Positions 43,062 through 51,880 are shown, counted from the first letter of the stretch. The stretch is DNA of 64,000 nucleotides from CBDBBY01 sp965205055 (GCA_965205055.1 OZ242030.1:4464001-4528000); one strand, 5' to 3'. Notes: generated from the sequence alone by a model not told the origin. Made by a program: numbers and translations.

Positions 43062-43777
43062 TGCCGTTGAAAATCGGAATTCCCGCGAAAGGCCGAATTC
43101 AAAGCGAAGCCATCTCTTGGATGGAGACCGTCGGCATGCACGTCGTGCGAAGCAAGAACAGCAGAGAGTACTCTGCGCGAGTTCGCGGGATCGAGAATCT
43201 GGAACTAGTGCTTCTTTCGGCAAGCGACATGCCGTCTGAACTGTCCGCAGGCAGCATCGATCTGGGCATCACCGGCATCGATATGATGCGCGAAAGAGTT
43301 CCGAACTGGCAATTGAAAGCAACCGAATTGCGAAAGCTCGGATTCGGAAAGGCCGACCTCCTCGTCGCCGTTCCGAGGGTTTGGGTGGATGCGGACACGC
43401 TGCACGACCTCGACGAGGTGGCGGCGCAGTTCCGCGGGACGCACGGGTGGCGGCTTAGGATCGCGACGAAGTATCACAACCTCACAAGGGAGTTCCTGAG
43501 TTTGAACGGCGTTGCGGACTACCAGTTGGTCGACAGCAAAGGCGCGACCGAAGGCACGGTCGCGAACCAGAGCGCCGAGGCGATTTCGGATATCGTTTCT
43601 ACCGGCGAAACGCTCAAAGCGAACGGTTTGAAGCCATTGGCCGACGGCGTGATTCTGAAATCGGAAGCGGCTCTCTTCTTGTCGACGGAGAAACGACTCT
43701 CCGCGACAGGCAGGGACGTACTGGCCGAGATCGAAAAACGCGTCGGCGGATTCACCGCCGCAATCAACGCGACCTAA
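43061..43777 (+). CDS. hisG: ATP phosphoribosyltransferase, short form
   Basis: A 238-residue catalytic subunit carrying out the first step of histidine synthesis. It opens LKIGIPAKGRIQ, has DLGITGIDMMRE and the phosphoribosyl-binding stretch DSKGATEGTVANQSAEAISDIVSTGETLKANGL. The C-terminal regulatory domain of long HisG is absent, as expected with HisZ. The stop overlaps the stop of the convergent DUF1489 gene by 4 bases. Confidence 0.93.
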   Translation: MPLKIGIPAKGRIQSEAISWMETVGMHVVRSKNSREYSARVRGIENLELVLLSASDMPSELSAGSIDLGITGIDMMRERVPNWQLKATELRKLGFGKADLLVAVPRVWVDADTLHDLDEVAAQFRGTHGWRLRIATKYHNLTREFLSLNGVADYQLVDSKGATEGTVANQSAEAISDIVSTGETLKANGLKPLADGVILKSEAALFLSTEKRLSATGRDVLAEIEKRVGGFTAAINAT

Positions 43778-44214
43778 ATGACTCCGACTTCGTTCAATGC
43801 CGCTTCCAGCTTCGGCGGCAGTTCGTGCTCGGCGAAACCCTGCAAGGACAGATCGAGCGGAGCGTCTTGCGACCGAAGATATCTCCATCCTTGAAAAGGA
43901 CGCTTGGGGACTGCGATCGTTCGCACGATTTCGCAATCAAAAATGATCGCGCACCGCGTGATGCCGTCCGGACTTTCGCGGCTTTCCAAATCGATTATCC
44001 GCTGTCGGGCGAGCACGAAGCCCTTGATCACCCAGTAAAGCGAGCCGCCTTCCAGCAGCTCGGCTTCACGCCTCGGTCGCATTCGAGTCACATGCTCGGG
44101 GTTGGCGAACGCGCCGGAACGAATTCGTTCGGATTGCCATTGCCGCAGTTGCTCGACGGAATCGCAGCCGACGCAGAGCTTTATCAAATTCAGACTGCCG
44201 CTTTGTTCGTCCAT
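43774..44214 (-). CDS. DUF1489 family protein
   Basis: A 146-residue protein typical of Alphaproteobacteria. It opens with LNLIKLCVGCDSVEQLRQWQ, has the HVTRMRPRREAELLEGGSLYWVIKG segment and a C-terminal PFQGWRYLRSQDAPLDL. No function is known for the family. The ATG at 44214 directly precedes the conserved sequence; an earlier in-frame start at 44256 would add a non-conserved extension. It converges on hisG. Confidence 0.85.
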   Translation of the reverse strand: MDEQSGSLNLIKLCVGCDSVEQLRQWQSERIRSGAFANPEHVTRMRPRREAELLEGGSLYWVIKGFVLARQRIIDLESRESPDGITRCAIIFDCEIVRTIAVPKRPFQGWRYLRSQDAPLDLSLQGFAEHELPPKLEAALNEVGVI

Positions 44215-44457
44215 TTGAGGCTCTGCACAACCGCTGAAGTGGAGTTTCAACCTCAACTAATTCCCAAGTCATGAAACAGTCAATCAACGAGGCTGCGATG
44301 TCAACGCATCTGCGATTCTTCGCATCGACAAGAACCGTTTGGCTCTGAATCAGATACCTTTCGACACTGATCGTCGCCTTTTCGCATGGAATCCTGCTGG
44401 ACTGCGCATTTCCAATTGCTGCTCCGTCTGCGCGACGCAGGCGGACAGGGCTCGAAT

Positions 44458-44652
44458 TTAGCAGCGTGTCGGGTCCCGACCTTCCTGTTCGCAATACCAA
44501 CTCGGAGCTGGCCCCGACCCTGTCGGCGGTGGCGTAAGGAAGATGGTTGAGGTTTTCGCCCCGCTGGAGAGCGCGTGCGGAGAAACCGCAGCATGCGCGG
44601 CTGCGATAGTGAAGAGCGACAAGGCGGCGGCGAAAGCGGCGAGGGTCTTCAT
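44458..44652 (-). CDS. Small secreted protein (64 residues)
   Basis: A Sec signal peptide KTLAAFAAALSLFTIAAAHA precedes a mature part of about 43 residues with FLTPPPTGSGPAPSWYCEQEG and two cysteines near the C-terminus that could form a disulfide. ATG at 44652 is preceded by AAAGGA at good spacing; start codons further upstream in the same frame look less likely. No family recognised. It sits alone between DUF1489 and an insertion sequence that lies just upstream of its promoter region. Confidence 0.55.
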   Translation of the reverse strand: MKTLAAFAAALSLFTIAAAHAAVSPHALSSGAKTSTIFLTPPPTGSGPAPSWYCEQEGRDPTRC

Positions 44653-44707
44653 TGTTTCAATCCTTTTCATGTCCTGGCGTTGCGTGTCTGTTGGAATCAT
44701 CCATCTC

Positions 44708-44724
44708 ATATCATTTAATGATAT
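44708..44724. promoter_or_regulatory. Perfect palindrome upstream of the small secreted protein gene
   Basis: ATATCATTTAATGATAT is fully symmetrical around its centre, about 55 bases upstream of the ATG at 44652. It could be an operator for a dimeric regulator. The insertion sequence begins 11 bases away, so it may have separated this site from further upstream control sequence. Confidence 0.35.
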
Positions 44725-44734
44725 TTCAATAGTT

Positions 44735-44750
44735 AGTGTCTGGCAGAAAA
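44735..44750 (+). repeat. Left terminal inverted repeat of the insertion sequence
   Basis: AGTGTCTGGCAGAAAA, preceded directly by the AGTT duplication. It differs from the right end at one base (G versus A at the ninth position). Confidence 0.85.
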
Positions 44751-44876
44751 CTCCAACGCATTGAATTTTCGTCTTTAAATCGGATTTTCGCTTGCGAAGA
44801 TGTCCGGGATTCGGTAGGATTCCCCGGATTCGCCGCAGTTTCGGCGTCTGTTTCAGAATCTTCGGAGGATTTCGGC

Positions 44877-46394
44877 ATGCGGAAAGTCATCACGGAGCCG
44901 TCCTTTCTGGGATCGATCGACATCGGGGCGATCGAGCTGGACGCGAAGTCGCGGGACGACATCCCGGCGCTCCTGATCGGGCTTCAGGCGATCTATCTGG
45001 ACGAGGCGACGCGGAGGGAGCTGTTCCGGCTTCTTGAGGCGCACATCCTTCCGGGCCGGCGCCGGAACACGGGCCGCCCGGGGATGGACCTGTGGCGGAT
45101 TCTGGTGATGGGGGTTCTGAAGCAGGGCCTCCGGTGCGACTTCGACCGCCTCCGGGAGATCGTGAACCGGCATGCGGACGTCCAGGCGTTCCTGGGCCAC
45201 GACGTCTGGTTCGACCCCTGCCGCTACGAGCTTCAGAACATCCGGGACAATGTGGCTCTTCTGACGCCGGAGCTTCTCGGCAAGGTGAGCGACCTGGTTG
45301 TCGGGACGGGCCACAAGGTCGCGGGAAAAAAGCTTGGCGCAGCGTTGGTCGGGCGCTGTGACTCGTTCGTGGTGGAGACGGACGTCCACTATCCGACCGA
45401 CGTCAACCTGCTTCGGGATTCGGCCCTCCGCCTGGTCCGGGAGGCGTCGCGGTCCTGCGGGGCGTTCGGCGTTCCCGGATGGCGCCAGCGGCGGCATTGG
45501 GAGCGCACGGTCGGCGAGCTGTTCAACGCCGTGAGGACGGCGTCGCTGCAGCGCTCCCGGCCGGACGCGGTCCGGGCCTATCTGAAGGCGTGCTTGAAAC
45601 TGGCCGGCAAGGCCGAGGGCTCGCTGGAGGCGCTGAAGGGCGCGGGATGCCCCGAACCGGTTCTGGACGGGATCGCCCGGCTCGCCGCCCATGCGCGCCG
45701 CTTCGCGGGCCAGATCAAGCGCCGCGTTCTCCGAAAGGAGAAGATTCCGCACGGGGAGAAGGTGTTCTCGATCTTCGAGGAGCACACCCGCTGGATCTCC
45801 AAGGGCAAGGCCGGCAAGACGGTCGAGCTCGGCGTTCCGGTCTGCGTCGTCGAGGACGGGAACGGGTTCGTGCTCGGCCATGAGATCATGTGGGCGGGCG
45901 GCGACGCCGACGTCGCGGTTCCGCTGATCAGGCGCTGCCGGGAGTCGTTCCCCGACCTGCGGGGGTGCAGCTTCGACCGGGGCTTCCACAGCCCGTCGAA
46001 CCGCGAAGAGCTGGACAAGCTGCTGGAACTGAACGCCTTGCCGAAGAAGGGCAAATTGTCGGCCGCCGAGCGCGAGCGCGAGGCGGATCCGGCCTTCGCG
46101 GCGGCCCGGCGCAAGCATTCGGGAGTGGAGTCGGCGATCAACAGCCTGGAGCACCGGGGGCTGGACCGGGTCCGTCTGCGCGGCCCGGACGGGTTCGAGC
46201 GGGCGGTCGGCCTCTCCGTCCTCGCCCAGAACCTCCACCGGATCGGGCAGATCCTGCGCGAACGCGAGCGCGAGCGGATGCGGCTGGAACGCACGAGAAT
46301 GCAGGAGGAGCGCAAACGGCTGGAGCGGGAGCGCAAGAGAATGCGGCAGGACCGCGAACCGCCGCAACAGTGCCGACGACTCCGCGCCGCCTGA
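44877..46394 (+). CDS. Transposase (ISNCY-like)
   Basis: About 505 residues. The N-terminal part has LLEAHILPGRRRNTGRPGMDLWRILVMGVLKQGL, a DDE core includes VVETDVHYPTDVNLLRDSALRLV (first D), then GCSFDRGFHSPSNREEL and a late SGVESAINSLEHRGLDRVRL with a conserved Glu. The C-terminus is a charged Arg/Glu coiled stretch. ATG 44877 has GGAGG at suitable distance; the frame is open almost from the left inverted repeat. No frameshift is visible, so the element may be active. Confidence 0.82.
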   Translation: MRKVITEPSFLGSIDIGAIELDAKSRDDIPALLIGLQAIYLDEATRRELFRLLEAHILPGRRRNTGRPGMDLWRILVMGVLKQGLRCDFDRLREIVNRHADVQAFLGHDVWFDPCRYELQNIRDNVALLTPELLGKVSDLVVGTGHKVAGKKLGAALVGRCDSFVVETDVHYPTDVNLLRDSALRLVREASRSCGAFGVPGWRQRRHWERTVGELFNAVRTASLQRSRPDAVRAYLKACLKLAGKAEGSLEALKGAGCPEPVLDGIARLAAHARRFAGQIKRRVLRKEKIPHGEKVFSIFEEHTRWISKGKAGKTVELGVPVCVVEDGNGFVLGHEIMWAGGDADVAVPLIRRCRESFPDLRGCSFDRGFHSPSNREELDKLLELNALPKKGKLSAAEREREADPAFAAARRKHSGVESAINSLEHRGLDRVRLRGPDGFERAVGLSVLAQNLHRIGQILRERERERMRLERTRMQEERKRLERERKRMRQDREPPQQCRRLRAA

Positions 46395-46576
46395 GCGGCG
46401 CTTTCCCGGAAACCGGCCGGCCGGAAGGCGGCCGACGGCGGAGCCTGCGCCGAAACCCCGGAAAACCGAGGCGGACGCGGAAATGTCGGCCCTCGGAGCC
46501 GAACCGGCGTCGTTCCCCCTCGAACATGCGCGTCGGAAGACACCCGGCAAGCCGTCCGTCAGTGAAAACCGGTGCC

Positions 46577-46592
46577 TTTTCTGCTAGACACT
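46577..46592 (-). repeat. Right terminal inverted repeat of the insertion sequence
   Basis: TTTTCTGCTAGACACT, followed by the AGTT duplication at 46593-46596. About ten bases further on, arms ATGCTTT and AAAGCAT (46603-46620) form a short hairpin followed by a T-rich run. That hairpin belongs to the host sequence and may be an old terminator. Confidence 0.85.
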
Positions 46593-46596
46593 AGTT

Positions 46597-47322
46597 ATTT
46601 TAATGCTTTTTTTAAAGCATCTTTCTTTTATCGCGAAGTTGTGAACATCATTTCGGCTTTCGCACGAATTCCTACGCTGCGGACCGGAGTCGGACATCTT
46701 GATGGCAAATTGCAGACCGCGCGCGAAGGGACACAATTTGCGAGTGATCATGTGTTTCGTCGCGGTCCGGGCAATCGAGGCCACGAGCGATCAAATTGTC
46801 GAGTGCTCGGCCAGCTGCTCGTTTGCGTCGGCGAATCCAAGGCGCGGAAAGCGGTGGAAAGACCGCGGGATCGGGAGTTGCCGCACGGTTCGCCGTCCAA
46901 TCGTCAACCTTTTTCCGAGGACGTCGGCGGGGAGAGCGGCGACGCCGGATTCCGGACGTCTGCCGGCGAAACCGGTATCCGATCCAATCGGCGAATACGC
47001 TACAGGCGTATCGCGGTTTGGCGAGCAAATCGTCATTGATTCTCAAGCTTCAACTCGGGGCGCTGTGTTTCAGGATGTGCTCGTCCTCGACGCAGTGCGG
47101 GGATGTCTCGAACAGGCCGGCCTGCCATGGATCCTTAAGTTCACCCATTAATGCGACTCCGCCTTGACGATACGAAATTCGTGCTGGTAAAAGGCCGCGC
47201 CGCGCAGGTCGCGCGGTTCAATCTTGGTGTTGGCGGGCCTCGCAAGAGGAATCCTGTCGCCGGATTCGGAATGTCGGATCCGGAGAGGACAACGCCCTTC
47301 GCAAATTTGAAGGAGAACAGCC
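46597..47322. other. Region between the insertion sequence and rpsD without a supported gene
   Basis: About 730 bases. Several frames of 60-150 codons are open on both strands, but they overlap each other and none shows a domain, signal peptide or good start. Their arginine-rich, low-complexity translations look like chance. The last 150 bases, including a GAAGGAGAACAGCC ribosome binding site, form the rpsD leader. A degraded gene disrupted at the time of insertion is possible, but I cannot recognise one. Confidence 0.45.
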
Positions 47323-47943
47323 GTGACCAAACGTACGTCTGCCAAGTACAAGCTCGACCGCCGCATGGGCGAGAACATCTGGGGACGCCCGAAATCCCCT
47401 GTGACCATCCGTGAAGGCGGCCCCGGACAGCACGGAAAACGCCGAAAGGCCAAGCTGTCGGACTTCGGTATTCAGCTTAGAGCCAAACAGAAACTCAAAG
47501 GCTACTACGGCGACCTGACCGAGAAGCAGTTCCGGCGCACTTTCGCCGAGGCGGAGCGAATCAAAGGCGACACGGGCGAAAACCTGGTCGGATTGCTGGA
47601 GCGCCGGTTGGACGCTTTCGTCTACAGAGCGAAATTTGTGACGACCGTGTTCGCGGCCCGCCAGTTCGTCAACCACGGGCACGTTCTCGTAAACGGCAGG
47701 AAAGCGAACATTCCGTCCTACAGGCTCAAGGAAGGCGATGTCGTGGAGGTCCGCGAAAAATCGAAGCAGCTCACGATCCTTCTTGAAGCGGTCAACAACA
47801 AGGAAAGAGAGGTTCCCGAATACGTTCGGGTCGATCACTCGAATATGACGGCGGAACTGGTCCGAGTTCCGAAGCTCGACGATGTCCCGTATGCCGTAAT
47901 CATGGAACCGAACCTGGTGGTCGAATACTACGCCAAGAATTGA
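47323..47943 (+). CDS. rpsD: 30S ribosomal protein S4
   Basis: A 206-residue primary 16S rRNA binding protein. KRTSAKYKLDRRMGENIWGRPKSP at the N-terminus, QLRAKQKLKGYYGDLTEKQF and the S4 domain LERRLDAFVYRAKFVTTVFAARQFVNHGHVLVNG are all canonical. The GTG start has AAGGAG 6 bases before it. It stands alone, outside the alpha operon, as usual in Alphaproteobacteria. Confidence 0.97.
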   Translation: MTKRTSAKYKLDRRMGENIWGRPKSPVTIREGGPGQHGKRRKAKLSDFGIQLRAKQKLKGYYGDLTEKQFRRTFAEAERIKGDTGENLVGLLERRLDAFVYRAKFVTTVFAARQFVNHGHVLVNGRKANIPSYRLKEGDVVEVREKSKQLTILLEAVNNKEREVPEYVRVDHSNMTAELVRVPKLDDVPYAVIMEPNLVVEYYAKN

Positions 47944-48128
47944 CGCGTCGCAGGACATCGCGTCTGTTCCCAATCCGTGATGGCTCTCTCTGCCGCGAGC
48001 GCCGTGTTCGGGCGCAGCGGATTTGAGTCCCGCGCGCGGAATTCCGCTTCCGGACCGGTTGGACGCGTCGGAATGATCTTTGAGCGATCCGCTTTGGGAT
48101 ATGGCTTCGGATTGATTGGAAAGCTGAA

Positions 48129-49382
48129 GTGAAGTCTTTGAAAGCCGGTTTGTTCCGCACCGTTCTCTTGGATGACGCGCGCGGTCTCCCAATTTGGCGG
48201 CAGCCGGTTTTTCTGCTTTTCCTGCTCGCGGCGGCAATGCCGATATCCTTTGCGACTTGGAGCGCGCTGCTGAACAACTTCGTTGTTGAGGTCGTGCAGA
48301 CCGACGGCGTCGGCATCGGCTGGTTGCACACTGTGCGCGAAGTTCCCGGATTTCTCGCGATCGGAGTGATCGCCCTGATCATCGTCATTCGAGAGCAAGT
48401 TCTTGGGATCATCTCGTTGATCGCGCTCGGCGGCGCGACGGCGGTCGTCGCCATGTTTCCGAGCTATCAAGGCCTGCTGCTGACGACGATCATCAGTTCC
48501 ATAGGGTTCCATTATTTTGAGACGGTCAACCAATCTCTTCAGCTCCAGTGGATTTCCAAGGACAAGGCTCCCGTAACTCTCGGCTGGATCGTGGCGATCG
48601 GTTCCGGCGCGTCGCTTGTCGCCTACGGTCTGGTGATCATCGGTTGGCAGATGTTCGACTTGTCATACAATTCGGTCTATCTCGCTGCCGGACTTACCAC
48701 CGCGGCCGTCGCCGTTTTCTCGATCTTCGCTTACCCTCAATTCGAATCGCCGAATCCGCAGCGGACGAGAATGGTGCTTCGCTGGCGCTACTGGCTTTAC
48801 TATGCTTTGCAATTCATGTCGGGAGCCCGGAGGCAGATATTCGTCGTCTTCGCTGCATTCATGATGGTTGAGCGATTCGGGCTGGAGGTTCACGAACTCA
48901 CGGCGCTTTTTCTCGTGAATTTCGTCGCGAACATGATTTTTGCTCCGATGATGGGAAAGGCCATAAGCGTGTTCGGCGAAAGGAACGCACTGGCTTTCGA
49001 ATATGTCGGACTCGCCGCCGTATTTCTTGCCTACGGCGGGATCTACTATTTCGGTTGGGGCGTTCTGCTTGCTGCGATCCTGTTCATTCTGGACCATTTG
49101 TTTTTCGCTCTGGCTTTCGCGCTCAAGACATATTTTCAGAAGATCGCCGACGTCGGCGACATCGCTCCGACCGCAGCGGTCGCGTTCACAATCAACCACA
49201 TCGCCGCGGTGTTCTTGCCCGCGCTGCTCGGATACCTTTGGATCGTGTCTCCCGGCGCTGTGTTCGGCCTCGCGGCAGCCATGGCGGTTGTCTCGCTGCT
49301 GTTGGCACTCATGATTCCGAGAAATCCGGCGCCGGGAAACGAGACGATCTTTTCCAAGCTGGCAGGCGGCAAATTCGTATGA
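48129..49382 (+). CDS. MFS transporter
   Basis: A 417-residue membrane protein with about twelve spans in two halves separated by a loop around ESPNPQRTRMVLRWRYW. The sequence FFVVEV-type first loop and DGVGIGWLHTVREVPGFLAIG resemble an alphaproteobacterial MFS subgroup of unknown substrate. Starts with GTG. No regulator or enzyme gene nearby helps with the substrate. Confidence 0.75.
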   Translation: MKSLKAGLFRTVLLDDARGLPIWRQPVFLLFLLAAAMPISFATWSALLNNFVVEVVQTDGVGIGWLHTVREVPGFLAIGVIALIIVIREQVLGIISLIALGGATAVVAMFPSYQGLLLTTIISSIGFHYFETVNQSLQLQWISKDKAPVTLGWIVAIGSGASLVAYGLVIIGWQMFDLSYNSVYLAAGLTTAAVAVFSIFAYPQFESPNPQRTRMVLRWRYWLYYALQFMSGARRQIFVVFAAFMMVERFGLEVHELTALFLVNFVANMIFAPMMGKAISVFGERNALAFEYVGLAAVFLAYGGIYYFGWGVLLAAILFILDHLFFALAFALKTYFQKIADVGDIAPTAAVAFTINHIAAVFLPALLGYLWIVSPGAVFGLAAAMAVVSLLLALMIPRNPAPGNETIFSKLAGGKFV

Positions 49383-49436
49383 GCCGGGGCTCACTGCCGT
49401 CGGCAAGCCAAGCGGGGACCATGAAAGGCGAATAGC

Positions 49437-50084
49437 ATGTTTTCATTTCTATCGGCCAAATCGAAAATGCCTTCGGAAGACCAGGCACTTCCCGGCCGCG
49501 CAGATCCGCTGCCCACGGCGCGGAACCATTTTGTAAACGGGAGGGCACTGAAGGGTCCTTATCCTGAGGGATTTGCGAAGGCCGTGTTCGGCATGGGCTG
49601 CTTCTGGGGCGTTGAACGGATGTTCTGGAAAATGCAGGGCGTCTGGGTTACGGCGTCCGGTTACGCAGGCGGCTACACGCCAAACCCGACCTACAAGGAA
49701 ATTTGCACCGGACTGACGGGTCACAACGAGGTCGTGCTCGTCGTTTATGATCCTTCCGTGCTCAGCTACAATGGGCTGCTCAAGGCATTCTGGGAAAATC
49801 ACGATCCGACACAGGGAATGCGCCAAGGCAATGATGTCGGAACGCAATACAGATCCGGGATTTACGCGTTCGGCGAGGAGCAGCGCGCGAAGGCGCTGCG
49901 GTCCAGAGATGTTTATTCTCAAAACGTGAAGGCGGCCGGGCTTGGGCGGGTGACCACAGAAATTGCCTGCGCGCCGGAGTTTTATTTCGCCGAGGATTAT
50001 CACCAGCAATATTTGGCCAAGGTTCCAGGAGGATATTGCAATCTCCGCGGAACGGGAGTCGAATGTCCGGCAATTCAGGATTGA
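49437..50084 (+). CDS. msrA: Peptide methionine-S-sulfoxide reductase
   Basis: A 215-residue MsrA. The catalytic cysteine is C55 in GCFWG, followed by GYAGGYTPNPTY, WENHDPTQGMRQGNDVGTQYRS and the resolving-cysteine region near the C-terminus (GYCNLRGTGVECP). It repairs oxidised methionine in the cytoplasm. The last 22 bases overlap the presumed start of prmA, so the two are co-transcribed. Confidence 0.93.
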   Translation: MFSFLSAKSKMPSEDQALPGRADPLPTARNHFVNGRALKGPYPEGFAKAVFGMGCFWGVERMFWKMQGVWVTASGYAGGYTPNPTYKEICTGLTGHNEVVLVVYDPSVLSYNGLLKAFWENHDPTQGMRQGNDVGTQYRSGIYAFGEEQRAKALRSRDVYSQNVKAAGLGRVTTEIACAPEFYFAEDYHQQYLAKVPGGYCNLRGTGVECPAIQD

Positions 50085-50977
50085 GCTCCCCCGACGCGTC
50101 GCGGACATTCTCGGCAATCTCTGTTGCGCCGTGCCGTGATCGGGCGGAGGCGCTCGCGTCGGTGCTTGAGCGCATTGATCCGCCGCCGGCCTGCATCGGA
50201 ACGACGGAGATTGAAGACGGTTCCGGATGCTGGGAAGTCGGCGCTTATTTCGGCGCAATGCCGAACGACTTTGAGCTTGCCCTGCTTTCGTCGGCATTCG
50301 GCACGACGGGTTTTGCGATCTCCGAGATTCCCGAAACCGACTGGGTATCGAAAGTTCAACGCGATCTGAAGGCTGTCAGAGTTGGCCGGTTCTGGGTGCA
50401 CGGAAGCCATCTTCGCGATGCTGTGCCGGAAGGGGTCATGCCGCTGGAGATTCGATCCTCGATGGCATTCGGGACAGGGCACCACCCAACCACGACCGGC
50501 TGCTTGTCGGTGCTTGATGATTTCGCGCGGGAAGGACGGGAGTTTGCCGCGGTCGCGGATATCGGCTGCGGCACCGGAGTGTTGGCAATGGCCGCGGCGA
50601 AGATTTGGCCAGGTGCAATTGTTGCGACCGACATCGATCCTGTGGCGATTGAAGTCGCCGCCGCGAATTTCGCCGCCAATTCCCTTTCGGGAGAAATAGA
50701 GCTTCACGCCGCTGCGGGCTTCCGGCATTCTGTTCATCGTCGCACCGGCCCGTATGACCTCGTGCTCGCAAACTTGCATAGGGATCCGCTGCTGGAGCTC
50801 GCCGCCGAATTCAGTGAATTCGTGCGGGAAGGGGGAACGGCGGTTTTGTCAGGTTTGCTTGAAACGCAAGCGCGCGATGTCGTCCATGCCTACCGGAGCC
50901 GAGGATTCAAGCTGATGGAATCGAGGGAAGGAAACGATTGGACAACGGTCACATTTCGGAAAGGTCAGCTCGAATAG
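50063..50977 (+). CDS. prmA: Ribosomal protein L11 methyltransferase
   Basis: A 304-residue class I methyltransferase. SSMAFGTGHHPTTTGCLSVLD is the L11-specific motif; the SAM-binding motif is VADIGCGTGVLAMAAAK; a catalytic NLHRDPLLELA stands where NILA is common. ATG 50063 gives the shortest overlap with msrA; starts within msrA at 50036 are possible. It trimethylates ribosomal protein L11. Confidence 0.88.
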   Translation: MSGNSGLSSPDASRTFSAISVAPCRDRAEALASVLERIDPPPACIGTTEIEDGSGCWEVGAYFGAMPNDFELALLSSAFGTTGFAISEIPETDWVSKVQRDLKAVRVGRFWVHGSHLRDAVPEGVMPLEIRSSMAFGTGHHPTTTGCLSVLDDFAREGREFAAVADIGCGTGVLAMAAAKIWPGAIVATDIDPVAIEVAAANFAANSLSGEIELHAAAGFRHSVHRRTGPYDLVLANLHRDPLLELAAEFSEFVREGGTAVLSGLLETQARDVVHAYRSRGFKLMESREGNDWTTVTFRKGQLE

Positions 50978-50998
50978 GCGCGCGCAGCTGCGCGCGCC
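50977..50998. terminator. Perfect 22-base palindrome after prmA
   Basis: The sequence from 50977 to 50998 is fully self-complementary (arms GGCGCGCGCAG and CTGCGCGCGCC) and begins at the last base of the prmA stop. It lies between the convergent ends of prmA and the FAH-family gene, so a two-way terminator is likely, though no T-run follows. As a hairpin with no loop it may instead act as a cruciform or a protein site. Confidence 0.45.
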
Positions 50999-51040
50999 CA
51001 AGCTTGTCGTTCAGAACTTCCGGCATGTTTTGACTTGCTT

Positions 51041-51880
51041 TCAGTCGCTCGCGACGACGTTCTGGCATTGCTCGCCTAGGCCGTCGATGCCCAACCTTAT
51101 CGTCTGCCCCGGTTTCAGGTAGATTTGCGGCTTCTGGCCCATTCCGACGCCGGGCGGAGTGCCAGTCGGAATGATGTCTCCCGACTGCAAGGACATGAAT
51201 TGCGAGATGTAACTCACAAGGAATGCCACCCCGAAGATCATCGTGCTGGTCGAACCGTCCTGATAGCGGTGCCCGTCCACTTCAAGCCACATGCGGAGGT
51301 CGGAAGTGTTCGCAATCTCGTCCGCAGTCACAAGCCACGGGCCGATCGGCGCAAACGTGTCTGCGCTCTTGCCTTTGATCCATTGCCCGCACCGTTCCGC
51401 TTGAAAGGAGCGTTCGGAGACGTCGTTGACAACGCAGTATCCGGCGACATGGTTCAGCGCGTCTTCTTCGCTGACATATTTCGCTTCCTTGCCGATCACG
51501 ATTCCGAGTTCGACTTCCCAATCTGTTTTTTTGGAGCCTCTAGGAAGCACCACATCATCATGCGGGCCGACGATCGCCGAAGTCGCTTTGCCGAACAGAA
51601 TCGGTTCTTTCGGCGGCGTCTGGCCGGTTTCAGCGGCGTGATCGGAGTAATTCAGGCCGACGCAGATCACTTTTCCGACCGAGCCGACGCAAGGACCGAT
51701 CCGGGGAGATTCTTCAACGACGTCGAGGCTTTCGATGTCGAGGCCGTTCGTCCACGACAAATCAGCCAAGGCGTCTCCTGCAATGTCATCAATCTTGCCG
51801 GAAAGATCGCGGATTCGACCGGCGGCGTCGAGGACCGCGGGCTTTTCTTCGCCCGGATGTCCAATTCGCAAAAATTTCAT
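51041..51880 (-). CDS. Fumarylacetoacetate hydrolase family protein
   Basis: A 279-residue FAH-family protein. It shows VICVGLNYSDHAAETGQTPPKEPILFGKATSAIVGPHDDVVLP, then WEVELGIVIGKEAKYV with metal-binding Glu residues, the GPWLVT segment and GDIIPTGTPPGVGMG. Such proteins cleave or hydrate 2-keto acids; related ones are annotated ureidoglycolate lyase or diketo-deoxy-fuconate hydrolase. AAGGAG precedes ATG 51880. If the ureidoglycolate annotation held, it would connect to purine oxidation, but that is speculation. Confidence 0.85.
   Translation of the reverse strand: MKFLRIGHPGEEKPAVLDAAGRIRDLSGKIDDIAGDALADLSWTNGLDIESLDVVEESPRIGPCVGSVGKVICVGLNYSDHAAETGQTPPKEPILFGKATSAIVGPHDDVVLPRGSKKTDWEVELGIVIGKEAKYVSEEDALNHVAGYCVVNDVSERSFQAERCGQWIKGKSADTFAPIGPWLVTADEIANTSDLRMWLEVDGHRYQDGSTSTMIFGVAFLVSYISQFMSLQSGDIIPTGTPPGVGMGQKPQIYLKPGQTIRLGIDGLGEQCQNVVASD

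Larger units (their letters stand above)
44735..46592 (+). mobile_element. Insertion sequence with terminal inverted repeats and AGTT duplication
   Basis: Left end AGTGTCTGGCAGAAAA (44735-44750) is matched by the complement of the right end TTTTCTGCTAGACACT (46577-46592), with one mismatch in 16. The tetranucleotide AGTT flanks both ends (44731-44734 and 46593-46596), a target duplication. Inside is one long transposase gene in DNA much richer in GC than the host. The intact ends, duplication and gene suggest recent arrival from a GC-rich donor. The family is probably the ISNCY group; I am not certain. Confidence 0.88.

Noticed and set aside
44853..46550. A 565-codon minus-strand frame through the insertion sequence
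   Set aside because: Shadow of the transposase in GC-rich DNA; no recognisable sequence, and the inverted repeats fit the plus-strand transposase.
46572..47167. Several overlapping frames between the insertion sequence and rpsD
   Set aside because: They overlap in different frames on both strands and show arginine-rich, low-complexity translations without family features.
51041..51880. Assigning the FAH-family protein as ureidoglycolate lyase of the purine pathway
   Set aside because: The family has many activities; distance from xdhABC and lack of allantoin genes make the assignment speculative.
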